A DNA stretch of 56,301 nucleotides from VMDJ01 sp965659945. GTDB taxonomy: Bacteria > Pseudomonadota > Gammaproteobacteria > Chromatiales > Chromatiaceae. Shown here in pieces: positions 42,685 through 51,428 of this stretch. The stretch spans positions 1-56,301 of the forward strand of contig CBFHYJ010000005.1 in assembly GCA_965659945.1 (NCBI GenBank), in the 5' to 3' direction. The translations under genes were made by a program, and so were the position numbers. Numbering within the stretch: the first letter of the stretch is position 1; each line of letters begins with the position of its first letter. The notes under the pieces were generated by a model. The model saw only the letters and a list, made by a program, of their open reading frames with translations. It did not search any database and was not told where the DNA came from.

Positions 42685-44286
42685 GTGTTAGACCCAGATA
42701 TGATCGAATTGTCTCGTTGGCAATTCGCAATAACCGCCCTCTACCACTTCTTATTTGTGCCACTAACACTTGGCATGGCATGGATCTTAGTCATCATGGA
42801 ATCGGTTTATGTCATGACTGGCAAACAGATTTACAAAGACATGACCAAATTCTGGGGCAAATTGTTTGGTATCAACTTTGCACTGGGTGTGACGACCGGC
42901 CTCACGATGGAATTTGAATTTGGTACCAACTGGGCTTACTACTCGCACTATGTTGGCGACGTATTTGGTGCACCCCTAGCAATTGAAGGCCTTATGGCAT
43001 TCTTCCTAGAGTCGACCTTTGTTGGCATGTTCTTCTTAGGTTGGGAACGCTTAACCAAAGTACAACACTTGATGGTGACTTTTTTAACCGCGCTCGGAAC
43101 CAATTTGTCTGCTCTGTGGATCTTGGTCGCCAATGGCTGGATGCAAAATCCAGTTGGCTCTGAGTTCAGTCTAGAAACCATGCGTATGGAAATGACTAGC
43201 TTCTCCGAAGTATTCCTGAACCCAGTTGCTCAAGTGAAATTTATTCACACCGTTTCTGCAGGTTACGTAACCGCAGCGATGTTTGTTGCGGGAATCTCAG
43301 CGTATTACCTTCTAAATAATCGTGACCTTGGCTTTGCACGTCGCTCAATGGCGATTGCCCTTGGTTTTGGTATGGCATCCATCCTTTCGGTTATTTTGCT
43401 GGGTGACGAATCTGGTTATGAGATGGGTGATGTTCAACGCATGAAACTCGCTGCAGTCGAAGCAGAATGGCATACCGAGGAAGCACCAGCCGCATTCACT
43501 GTAATCGGATACCCAAATGATGAAACCATGGAAACTGAGAATGCAGTGAAAATTCCTTATGCCTTAGGCTTAGTTGCAACTCGTTCAGTAAGTGAAGAAG
43601 TTATTGGTATTCATGATCTTATTAAAGAAAACGAAGCTCGCATCCATGCCGGCATAGTGGCTTACCGCGCCATGACAACCATTCGCTCCGGCAAAGGGAA
43701 TGAAATGGATGAGGCTTTGTTTGAGATGTATAAAAAAGACCTTGGCTACGCACTGCTTCTTAAACAATTTACACCTAACGTCGTTGACGCAACAGAAGAG
43801 CAAATCAAAGCTGCTGCGCGAGGAACCGTACCTGATGTCACACTGATGTTCTTCACCTTCCGCGTAATGGTTGCTTGTGGCTTCTGGATGTTATTACTAA
43901 TTGGCATTGGTTTCATTTTGAATGCGCGCCGACGTTTGGAGAAACACCGCTGGGTATTACGTTTATTCTTGTACTCAATTCCCGTGCCATGGATTGCGGT
44001 TGAGACCGGTTGGTTTGTTGCCGAATATGGTCGCCAGCCTTGGGCGATTGGTGAAGTACTTCCGACTTTCTTAGCGACATCAAGCCTTGAATACAGTGAT
44101 GTGTTAATCAGTATGATTGGCTTTATCACCTTCTACACATTCTTATTCATTATCGAGATGTACTTGATGATGAAGTTCGCTCGATTAGGACCTAGCTCAC
44201 TACACACCGGTCGCTATCATTTTGAAAAATCTGTTGGCGCAGGTGGTGCAATTACCTCTCCTGCTGCCCGCAAAGAAGACGTTTAA
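42685..44286 (+). CDS. cydA: Cytochrome bd ubiquinol oxidase subunit I
   Basis: CydA carries hemes b558, b595 and d and the quinol site of the high-affinity bd oxidase. Start is GTG at 42685 after GGGAG. The N-terminus MIELSRWQFAITALYHFLFVPLTLGMAW includes the heme-ligand histidine H21. KFIHTVSAGYVTAAMF holds the second histidine. The Q-loop between about 250 and 390 is the long form, followed by the signature GRQPWAIGEVLPT. The 533 residues match E. coli-like bd-I enzymes (522). It is first in cydABX-cydDC. Membrane helices are evident throughout. Confidence 0.96.
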   Translation: MLDPDMIELSRWQFAITALYHFLFVPLTLGMAWILVIMESVYVMTGKQIYKDMTKFWGKLFGINFALGVTTGLTMEFEFGTNWAYYSHYVGDVFGAPLAIEGLMAFFLESTFVGMFFLGWERLTKVQHLMVTFLTALGTNLSALWILVANGWMQNPVGSEFSLETMRMEMTSFSEVFLNPVAQVKFIHTVSAGYVTAAMFVAGISAYYLLNNRDLGFARRSMAIALGFGMASILSVILLGDESGYEMGDVQRMKLAAVEAEWHTEEAPAAFTVIGYPNDETMETENAVKIPYALGLVATRSVSEEVIGIHDLIKENEARIHAGIVAYRAMTTIRSGKGNEMDEALFEMYKKDLGYALLLKQFTPNVVDATEEQIKAAARGTVPDVTLMFFTFRVMVACGFWMLLLIGIGFILNARRRLEKHRWVLRLFLYSIPVPWIAVETGWFVAEYGRQPWAIGEVLPTFLATSSLEYSDVLISMIGFITFYTFLFIIEMYLMMKFARLGPSSLHTGRYHFEKSVGAGGAITSPAARKEDV

Positions 44287-44296
44287 GGAGAGCACC

Positions 44297-45436
44297 ATGG
44301 TTGATTACGAAACGGTAAAATTAATTTGGTGGTTGTTAGTTGGCGTACTACTCGTCGGGTTTGCCATCATGGACGGCATGGACATGGGCGTTGGCGCTTT
44401 ACTGCCATTCCTTGGAGATAACGATGGTGAACGTCGCGTTATCATTAACACTGTCGGTCCACACTGGGATGGCAACCAGGTATGGTTCATAACTGCCGGT
44501 GGCGCGATCTTCGCAGCATGGCCTGCAGTTTATGCAGCGTCATTCTCTGGCTTCTACCTCGCCATGCTGTTAGTTCTGTTTGCTTTGTTCTTACGCCCTG
44601 TGGGTTTTGACTACCGCTCTAAGCTAGAAAACGCGCAATGGCGTAACACATGGGACTGGGGCTTAATGGTTGGCGGCGTTATCCCAGCACTTGTCTTCGG
44701 TGTGGCATTCGGGAATCTGTTACAAGGCGTACCGTTCTCGTATGACGAGTTTCTTCGCCCTTGGTACTCAGGAAGCTTCTTTGGCCTTCTAAACCCATTT
44801 GCACTGTTAACCGGTGTAGTGAGCTTAAGTATGATCATTCTGCACGGAGCCACCTTCTTACAATTGCGCACACAGAAGAGTGTTTCTGATCGTGCTAAAA
44901 AATCGGTTATTTTGTTTGGCTTGATCTACATTGCGGCCTTTGCACTAGCTGGCCTTTGGCTAGCTTTTAGTATCGACGGTTATCAAATCATCAGTGATCG
45001 CGCGCATGATGCATTGCCAAACCCTCTTGGCAAAGAAGTTCAAATTGTATCCGGCGCTTGGTTAAGCAACTACAGCACCTATCCCTTGACCTTGCTGGCA
45101 CCTGCACTGGGTTTTGCGGCTGCGGCATTCACCATTGTAACGGCAAAAGCAGGCAAAGCAGGCTGGGCATTCTTTGGCTCGTCACTAGTGCAGGCTGGTA
45201 CTATTTTTACCGCGGGCGTCTCAATGTTTCCATTCGTGATGCCATCAAGCACTCATCCAAGCCACAGCTTGACCTTGTGGGACGCGGCATCAAGTCAACT
45301 TACGCTTAACGTCATGCTCGTGGCTGCGGTGATCTTTGTACCTATCATCATTGGTTATACCTTCTGGAACTTTAAGAAGATGTGGCGTGTGATTACGGTT
45401 GAAGAGATAAATGCACAATCGCACTCAGCGTATTAA
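44297..45436 (+). CDS. cydB: Cytochrome bd ubiquinol oxidase subunit II
   Basis: This is the structural partner of CydA, 379 residues with about eight membrane helices. I chose the ATG at 44297 (MVDYETVKLIWWLLVGVLLVGFAIMDGMDMGVGALLPFLG), preceded by AAGGAG; the frame extends upstream only as an overlap with cydA. Family motifs include RRVIINTVGPHWDGNQVWFITAGGAIFAAWP and the C-terminal SMFPFVMPSSTHPSHSLTLWDAASSQLTLNVML. It begins 10 bases after cydA and is followed by cydX. Confidence 0.96.
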   Translation: MVDYETVKLIWWLLVGVLLVGFAIMDGMDMGVGALLPFLGDNDGERRVIINTVGPHWDGNQVWFITAGGAIFAAWPAVYAASFSGFYLAMLLVLFALFLRPVGFDYRSKLENAQWRNTWDWGLMVGGVIPALVFGVAFGNLLQGVPFSYDEFLRPWYSGSFFGLLNPFALLTGVVSLSMIILHGATFLQLRTQKSVSDRAKKSVILFGLIYIAAFALAGLWLAFSIDGYQIISDRAHDALPNPLGKEVQIVSGAWLSNYSTYPLTLLAPALGFAAAAFTIVTAKAGKAGWAFFGSSLVQAGTIFTAGVSMFPFVMPSSTHPSHSLTLWDAASSQLTLNVMLVAAVIFVPIIIGYTFWNFKKMWRVITVEEINAQSHSAY

Positions 45437-45451
45437 ACAGGAGATAACAAC

Positions 45452-45571
45452 ATGTGGTATTTCAGTTGGATCTTAGGTGTGTTGCTAGCGATAGCTTTGG
45501 GTATCATCAACGTCATGTGGCTTGAGCATGAAGAGTGTCTCGACGACGAGCACTGCAACGGCCGCGATTAA
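45452..45571 (+). CDS. cydX: Cytochrome bd small subunit CydX (CydX/YbgT family)
   Basis: This 39-residue single-span membrane protein stabilises the bd oxidase heme site. The protein begins MWYFSWILGVLLAIALGI and continues INVMWLEHEE, matching the CydX consensus start MWYF-W-LG and the WLE motif after the helix. A GGAG ribosome binding site lies 9 bases before the ATG, and the gene sits 15 bases after cydB. The C-terminal tail is acidic with two cysteines (EECLDDEHC), which is unusual but variable in the family. Confidence 0.93.
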   Translation: MWYFSWILGVLLAIALGIINVMWLEHEECLDDEHCNGRD

Positions 45572-45586
45572 AAGGGTGTAGGCTAT

Positions 45587-47305
45587 GTGCACAATAAAGC
45601 GCATAGCCCCATCCTCGCCATGGCAGACATGCAAATCGCCCAACAGTGGCTTAAACAACAACACTCTCTGATCCAACCTTCGATCAGGTCACTTCGTCTA
45701 ATCGCATCGCTCAGTGGACTTATTATTGTTCTACAGGCATTTCTAATTGCTCATCTTCTATCGAGCATCATCATTGATAAAAAAACTCTGGATGATTTAT
45801 GGCCTCCCTTAATTAGCCTTCCACCATTATTTGCACTGCGTTACTACCTTAGCTATCAAGCTGAGCAACTTACTTTTAAAGCCGGCTCTGCGATCAAACA
45901 ATCCATTCGCGAGAAACTTCTTAAAAAACTTGCTCGACTGGGCCCGGTTGCTCTCGCTAATGAAGAAAGCGGCAGCGTAACCACCACCATCATTGATGGT
46001 GTCGAAAGCCTTGACGCTTACTTTGTAAAGTTTCTACCAACAGTCATCATCATGAGCATGGTGCCGTTGATTATTTGGATTGTTGTTATTCCTAGTGACT
46101 GGCTCTCAGCTACTGTACTGATGGTTACCGCACCTCTGACACCATTATTTATGATGCTTGTAGGTAAACATGCCGAGCGACTAAATCAACAACAATGGAA
46201 CAAGCTCGCGCGAATGGGTGGTCATTTTCTTAGCGCCATTCAAAATCTGACCACTCTTAAACGCTTCGGTGCAAGTAAACGCGAGATTGAGAATATAGGT
46301 CGCATCGCCGATGAGTTTCGTCGCAGCACCATGGGTGTGCTTCGCATCGCGTTTCTTACCTCAGCTATTCTGGAATTCTTTGCGGCTCTGAGCATCGCTT
46401 TAGTTGCCGTTTTCATCGGCTTTCGCTTACTCGAAGGTCATATGAGCTTTTTCTATGGCTTCTTTGTCCTTCTACTCATCCCGGAATTTTATTTACCACT
46501 GCGCCAGTTTGGCGTGCAAAGCCATGCTCGCATGGAAGCGAATAGTGCAGCTGAGCATATTATCCGGTTACTCGACCTTAAGGAGCCAGCGTCATTTGAT
46601 GTTACCCATGAAACAGCTATTAAGTTTGACCAGATGTCGTATCGCTATAACGATAAATCAGCCGCTATTAATAGGCTAAGTCTTTCTATTTCTAATGGCG
46701 AGAAGATCGCTATCACAGGAAAAAGCGGCTCAGGAAAAAGCACCCTTCTATCTTTGCTGTTAGGTTTTATTTCACCTAGCGAGGGCAAGCTAAGCACACC
46801 GAGTCGACACGAAATAGCTTGGGTTCCACAAAAGGCAAAGCTGTTTTATGGCAGCATTGCTGAGAATGTCGCCATGAGCCAAACGCTTAGCGATAACGAT
46901 ATAAAATGCGCTCTTCGTGCTGCACAGGCAGATTTCATACTTGCGCTACCCCATGGCATACATACCCATGTTGAGGAAGGTGGACGAAACTTTTCAGGTG
47001 GACAGACCCAACGTATTGCACTTGCTCGTGCATTAGCAAAGAGAGCACCCATTCTTTTACTTGATGAACCAACAGCACACCTTGACGATGAAAGTGAAGC
47101 TGCCATTACGTCAGCACTCAATAACTTAAGTCATGAGATAACAACCATCACGATCGCGCATCGTCTCAGCACATTACAAAAAGCTGATCGCATTATTGTT
47201 CTCGATAAAGGACAAATCGTTGAAGAAGGTGACTACAAGACGCTAAGCCAATCCAGTGGACCCTTTGAGGACTTGCTTAACAGTGGCCAGGAGTTACTCG
47301 CATGA
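45587..47305 (+). CDS. cydD: CydD, thiol ABC exporter subunit for bd oxidase maturation
   Basis: CydD forms a heterodimer with CydC that exports glutathione and cysteine and is needed for cytochrome bd assembly. The 572-residue half transporter has six membrane helices, then an ATPase with Walker A GKSGSGKST near residue 378, signature FSGGQTQRIALARAL and Walker B ILLLDEPTAHLD. The start is a GTG at 45587; an in-frame ATG 11 codons later is an alternative. The gene lies 15 bases after cydX and overlaps cydC by 4 bases (ATGA). Confidence 0.93.
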   Translation: MHNKAHSPILAMADMQIAQQWLKQQHSLIQPSIRSLRLIASLSGLIIVLQAFLIAHLLSSIIIDKKTLDDLWPPLISLPPLFALRYYLSYQAEQLTFKAGSAIKQSIREKLLKKLARLGPVALANEESGSVTTTIIDGVESLDAYFVKFLPTVIIMSMVPLIIWIVVIPSDWLSATVLMVTAPLTPLFMMLVGKHAERLNQQQWNKLARMGGHFLSAIQNLTTLKRFGASKREIENIGRIADEFRRSTMGVLRIAFLTSAILEFFAALSIALVAVFIGFRLLEGHMSFFYGFFVLLLIPEFYLPLRQFGVQSHARMEANSAAEHIIRLLDLKEPASFDVTHETAIKFDQMSYRYNDKSAAINRLSLSISNGEKIAITGKSGSGKSTLLSLLLGFISPSEGKLSTPSRHEIAWVPQKAKLFYGSIAENVAMSQTLSDNDIKCALRAAQADFILALPHGIHTHVEEGGRNFSGGQTQRIALARALAKRAPILLLDEPTAHLDDESEAAITSALNNLSHEITTITIAHRLSTLQKADRIIVLDKGQIVEEGDYKTLSQSSGPFEDLLNSGQELLA

Positions 47306-48963
47306 TCCGGCAACTCTGGCAATGGCATCGCCCTTACATTGGCTGGCTAAGCCTGGGATTAATGCTCAGCATCGCTGCACTTCTCGCCAACATTAGCCTA
47401 TTGGCGTTATCCGGATGGTTTATTAGCTCTATGGCGATAGCAGGCATTACAGGCGTGGCCATAAATTACTTCACCCCCGCCGCCATTATTCGTGGGCTTG
47501 CCATGATTCGTACTGCAGGACGTTATGGGGAACGTGTCGTCACGCATGAGGCCACTTTCCGCGTTATCGCTACTCTGCGTCAATGGTTCTATGCACAGAT
47601 TGAACCACTTTCACCCGCACATTTTTATCACCAACGCTCAGGTGACCTACTTAGCAAACTTCAAAAAGACATTGATCGTCTAGATGCGTTTTATCTTCGC
47701 ATAGCATTACCGATTGTAAGTGCCGTTATTGGTATCGCTGTTGTTACCGTCTTTATGGCGCTATATGACCCATCTAGCGCCGCTATCACGCTTATGCTTT
47801 TAATCCTGAGTGGCTTTGCTTTACCCATCGCGCTCAATCGTTTAGCTAGCCCACTTGCTCAAAAAGAAGTGCTAGCGGCTAGTCAAATGCGCAGCTATTG
47901 CGTTGAGTTCACTCAAGGGATTGGTGAACTCCTCATTTTTAATGCCGAACAAGAAAAGATTTCTCAGCTTAAAAGCCATCAGACAACCTGGTTTGATGCG
48001 CAAACACGTCTTCATAAAACCCGAAGCTTAGGTGGATCCTTTCAAGGCTTTTTTGCCCATATGGCTTTATGGTCAATCATCCTAGTTTGCACTCCACTAG
48101 TGACAAACAACATCCTATCCGGGCCTCAATTAGCCATGCTGAGTCTCTTAAGCCTAGCGGCTTTTGAAGCAGTAGCCCCTTTACCTTTAGCTTTCACATC
48201 TTGGACTGAACTCAAAGAGGCCATGAATCAACTTGAATCCATCAGTGATCAGAAGGCCCTTCGTGTCGAGCCGCTGAAAACAGCTGCAATTCCAACAAAT
48301 GCCGATATCACCCTAAATAAAGTAAGTTTCACTTACCCGAAAAGTCACACGCAAACACTCGATGAAATTAGCCTTACCTTTCCTTATGGCACTCGCAGCC
48401 TTATCACGGGCAATAGCGGATCAGGAAAATCAACCCTACTACAGATCATCGAGGCACTCTATCCGGCTTCTATCGGCTCCTGTCTGATCCGCAATACCGA
48501 CATCAATCAGATAAATAGTGATCAATGGCGCAGCAAAATAAGTGTGATCTCACAACAACCTCAGCTCATCAATGGCACGCTAGCCGATAATTTACGTTTA
48601 GCTAAACCCGATGCCACTGACGCCGAATTATTGGTTGCACTTAACAAAGCCGCACTGGGAGACTTTATTGACACCCTTCCTTATGGTTTAAACACCTGGC
48701 TTGGCGATACCGGCGCCAAAGTTTCAGGTGGACAGGCCAGACGTATCTCAATCACGCAGGCCTTACTTAAGGATGCGCCTCTATGGCTTTTAGACGAGCC
48801 GACTGAGGGGCTTGATCAATCAACAAGCTCACAGCTTATTAAGTTATTGGATCAACATCTCACAGGTCGCACCGCAATCATTGTTAGCCATCAGCGCTTA
48901 CCCAATTTACACATAGATCAGCACTTTATTATGCAAAACGGGCAATTGACCCAACATCACTAA
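47302..48963 (+). CDS. cydC: CydC, thiol ABC exporter subunit for bd oxidase maturation
   Basis: Partner of CydD, 553 residues. The N-terminal membrane domain has the CydC-like segment LLALSGWFISSMAIAGITGVAINYFTPAAIIRGLAMIRTAGRYGERVVTHEATFRVIATLR. The C-terminal ATPase has Walker A GNSGSGKST near residue 370, signature VSGGQARRISITQAL and Walker B LWLLDEPTEGLD. The start overlaps the cydD stop by 4 bases, so the two subunits are co-translated. All ATPase motifs are present. Confidence 0.93.
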   Translation: MIRQLWQWHRPYIGWLSLGLMLSIAALLANISLLALSGWFISSMAIAGITGVAINYFTPAAIIRGLAMIRTAGRYGERVVTHEATFRVIATLRQWFYAQIEPLSPAHFYHQRSGDLLSKLQKDIDRLDAFYLRIALPIVSAVIGIAVVTVFMALYDPSSAAITLMLLILSGFALPIALNRLASPLAQKEVLAASQMRSYCVEFTQGIGELLIFNAEQEKISQLKSHQTTWFDAQTRLHKTRSLGGSFQGFFAHMALWSIILVCTPLVTNNILSGPQLAMLSLLSLAAFEAVAPLPLAFTSWTELKEAMNQLESISDQKALRVEPLKTAAIPTNADITLNKVSFTYPKSHTQTLDEISLTFPYGTRSLITGNSGSGKSTLLQIIEALYPASIGSCLIRNTDINQINSDQWRSKISVISQQPQLINGTLADNLRLAKPDATDAELLVALNKAALGDFIDTLPYGLNTWLGDTGAKVSGGQARRISITQALLKDAPLWLLDEPTEGLDQSTSSQLIKLLDQHLTGRTAIIVSHQRLPNLHIDQHFIMQNGQLTQHH

Positions 48964-48995
48964 CTCGCCACACTGTACAAACTATTTGAGGTGTT

Positions 48996-49913
48996 ATGGC
49001 AGCCATTCTTTTTAATCTAATACCCGTCTTTGCCTTGATTGCCTTGGGCTGGGCTATCGCACGCCTTAAGCTATTTAGCGAGAGTTTCTGGCCAGAACTT
49101 GAAAAGCTGACCTATTACATTCTTTTCCCTGCGCTTCTGATACATCGCTTAGCCAATGCGAATTTCGAAAGCTTGAGCTTATCCGATGCTGCAATACCCG
49201 TTATTACCGCACTCGCAGTCACTAGCCTTGCCACCTTTATTTGGCAGTTCCTCTTCAAAGCAGATGCGGCTGACTTCACCTCGGTTTACCAAGGCGCCAT
49301 TCGTTTTAACACCTATCTAGCCCTAGCCAGCGTAAATGCACTTACCGGTGATGAGGGACTCATTATTGCCGCGGTTGTGATTGCCATATTGATCCCCATG
49401 ATCAATTTACTCTGCGTCAGCGTGTTTCAGCTCATGTTGCATCGTCAATCAAGCAATCCCTATTGGAAAACATTAGCAACCAACCCACTCATCCTCGGCT
49501 GCCTCATCGGTATTGGATTGAATTTTTCACAGTTCGAGTTGCCTTTAGTTGTGATGGAATGGCTTGGCATGCTCGGTAAGACCGCGTTACCACTGGGTCT
49601 TATTGCTGTGGGTGTTGGCATCAAGGTACGTCAAATGGGACACCACTGGTTACTGCTAATCAGTGCATCGGCATTTAAGTTCATTGCAATGCCACTTGGT
49701 TTTCTACTGGGCGCCATTCTGCTTAATGCCAATAGTTTGATCACTGAAGTACTTATCATCATTGCAGCCCAACCAACTGCAAGCTCTGCCTACATTCTGG
49801 CAAGGCAACTTGGCGGCAACACGACCTTAATGGCGAATATTATTAGCAGCCAAACCTTATTGGCAGTCTTGAGCATCCCGCTTTGGTTGATCATCTTTCA
49901 ACGTTTGGTTTGA
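48996..49913 (+). CDS. AEC (auxin efflux carrier) family transporter
   Basis: This 305-residue integral membrane protein has about ten hydrophobic helices. The N-terminus (LFNLIPVFALIALGWAIARL ... EKLTYYILFPALLIHRLANANF) and the C-terminal helix with IIAAQPTASSAYILARQLGGN are typical of bacterial AEC permeases, which move small organic anions such as malate or malonate. The substrate cannot be read from sequence. It lies 32 bases after cydC and may be co-transcribed, though a functional link is not evident. Its last 16 bases overlap the convergent ogt gene. Confidence 0.85.
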   Translation: MAAILFNLIPVFALIALGWAIARLKLFSESFWPELEKLTYYILFPALLIHRLANANFESLSLSDAAIPVITALAVTSLATFIWQFLFKADAADFTSVYQGAIRFNTYLALASVNALTGDEGLIIAAVVIAILIPMINLLCVSVFQLMLHRQSSNPYWKTLATNPLILGCLIGIGLNFSQFELPLVVMEWLGMLGKTALPLGLIAVGVGIKVRQMGHHWLLLISASAFKFIAMPLGFLLGAILLNANSLITEVLIIIAAQPTASSAYILARQLGGNTTLMANIISSQTLLAVLSIPLWLIIFQRLV

Positions 49914-50422
49914 GCTTCCCAATCCAGTAAACGTCGCTTCATCTCAGCTCCCCAGCGAAACTCACCACTCTCGCCACTTTTCTTAATCACTCGATGACAA
50001 GGGATAAGAAAGCCACATCGATTTTGCGCAATCGCGGTAGCCACCGCCCGAAAAGCCGTTGGGCGGCCGATTGATTCAGCGAGTCCTTGATAACTTATTG
50101 TTTCTCCAAATGGGATCCTCATCAGCGCCTGCCAAACCACTAATTGAAAGTCAGTTGCTATCAAGGTAATGCTGCCGGTAAAAGCTGATTGAAAAATAGA
50201 CTCTGCATGCTGCTGAGCGAGTTGATCATTTCGCCTGATCGACTGACTCAATTCCTGAAAAGACTCTTCAGTAAAACTGAGTCTCGATACGCTGGTCTCA
50301 TCACAACACAATGAAACACAGCCTAAAGGTGTCTCTGCATACCCAAATTGCGCCTTATTTTTCAGCCATTGCTGAAAGCCTTCTTCAGATAAGCGATTGA
50401 TCTTATTGGCGACTGTTTTCAT
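49898..50422 (-). CDS. ogt: Methylated-DNA-protein cysteine methyltransferase
   Basis: This enzyme repairs O6-alkylguanine by transferring the alkyl group to its own cysteine. The 174-residue protein has the C-terminal DNA-binding domain FQLVVWQALMRIPFGETISYQGLAESIGRPTAFRAVATAIAQNR, then the active-site motif IPCHRVI with the acceptor cysteine. The asparagine hinge of the family (AIAQNR) is present. The N-terminal ribonuclease-like domain is present but divergent. The stop end overlaps the convergent AEC gene by 16 bases. Confidence 0.92.
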   Translation of the reverse strand: MKTVANKINRLSEEGFQQWLKNKAQFGYAETPLGCVSLCCDETSVSRLSFTEESFQELSQSIRRNDQLAQQHAESIFQSAFTGSITLIATDFQLVVWQALMRIPFGETISYQGLAESIGRPTAFRAVATAIAQNRCGFLIPCHRVIKKSGESGEFRWGAEMKRRLLDWEAQTKR

Positions 50423-50518
50423 CGCGTCATTTTGACTTAGTCTTCACCTACTTTCCTAGTCGCCTATTTGTTCGCACTGGCATACACTCAATTTAGGCTA
50501 TGAATAGGGGGATTCGAT

Positions 50519-50878
50519 ATGCCAAGTTATAAAGGTCATTGCCATTGTGGCGAGGTGAGCTTCGAGTTCACCACAGAGCAACCGATTGATGGCGGCACAC
50601 GCTGCACCTGTTCGATCTGCGTCAGAAAAGGCGCCATGATGTCGAACGAGTTTATCGATGAGGCAAACCTCAAAGTAAACCAACCTAAAGAAAACCTCGG
50701 CATGTATCAGTTTGGTAATAAAAAGGCCAAACACTACTTTTGTAAAACCTGCGGCATCTATCCATTTCATGCTACTGCACGTTTTCCTGATAAGTATCGC
50801 GTCAATCTAGGCTGTATCGATGAGGTTGATCCATTGGAATTACCCGTCACCGTATTTGATGGGAAAAACCTACTCTAG
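50519..50878 (+). CDS. GFA (CENP-V/GFA) domain zinc protein
   Basis: This 119-residue protein of the glutathione-dependent formaldehyde-activating enzyme family shows the two zinc sites: CHCGEVSFEF near residue 8, CTCSICVRKGA near residue 29, and FCKTCGIYPFH near residue 75. The original Gfa enzyme condenses formaldehyde with glutathione, but most stand-alone GFA proteins have no proven activity, so only the fold is assigned. It is preceded by a GGGGG purine run a few bases from the ATG. A peroxiredoxin gene follows. Confidence 0.88.
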   Translation: MPSYKGHCHCGEVSFEFTTEQPIDGGTRCTCSICVRKGAMMSNEFIDEANLKVNQPKENLGMYQFGNKKAKHYFCKTCGIYPFHATARFPDKYRVNLGCIDEVDPLELPVTVFDGKNLL

Positions 50879-50933
50879 AGTCCCGCTTTCACCATTTTTC
50901 ACGTACACTTTATTAAACAATTAAAGGATAACC

Positions 50934-51407
50934 ATGCCTATTCCCGCACTTGGAAAAAAAATCCCTAATGTCGATATTCTGATTACCGGCAACGTGCAAA
51001 CCTCTCTCAAAGCCTACGCCGGCAAACCTCTTGTCCTCTATTTTTATCCCAAGGCCAGCACCCCGGGGTGCACCACTGAAGGTCTCGATTTCACTGCTAC
51101 GATAGCTAAATTTCGTCGCCAAGGCTGCCAAATCTTAGGAGCATCACGAGATAGTCTTAAAGCTCAAGAAAACTTTAAAGCCAAACAAAGCTTCGCTTTT
51201 GACTTAATCGCCGATACTGAGGAAACCCTCTGCAATGCTTTCGATGTCATCAAAATGAAAAACATGTATGGCAAACAGGTTCGCGGAATTGAGCGAAGCA
51301 CATTTCTCATCGATGCAGATGGAAAACTTCGTCAAGAATGGCGCGGCGTCAAAGTGAAAGGTCATGTAGACGAAGTATTAGCTGCCGTTAAAGAACTCAA
51401 GAAATAA
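50934..51407 (+). CDS. bcp: Peroxiredoxin, BCP/PrxQ type
   Basis: This is a thiol peroxidase of the BCP/PrxQ subfamily, 157 residues. The active-site loop YFYPKASTPGCTTEGLDF near residue 47 contains the peroxidatic cysteine with its Pro and Thr partners; the catalytic arginine is in RGIERSTFLID. The resolving cysteine that many BCPs have five residues later is replaced by leucine. Other cysteines (GCQIL near 64, TLCNAF near 98) might serve, or the enzyme may act as a 1-Cys type. It lies 21 bases before the phoH-like gene; an AAAGGA ribosome binding site precedes the ATG. Confidence 0.88.
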   Translation: MPIPALGKKIPNVDILITGNVQTSLKAYAGKPLVLYFYPKASTPGCTTEGLDFTATIAKFRRQGCQILGASRDSLKAQENFKAKQSFAFDLIADTEETLCNAFDVIKMKNMYGKQVRGIERSTFLIDADGKLRQEWRGVKVKGHVDEVLAAVKELKK

Positions 51408-51428
51408 CACCGAAGGACTCAATCACGA

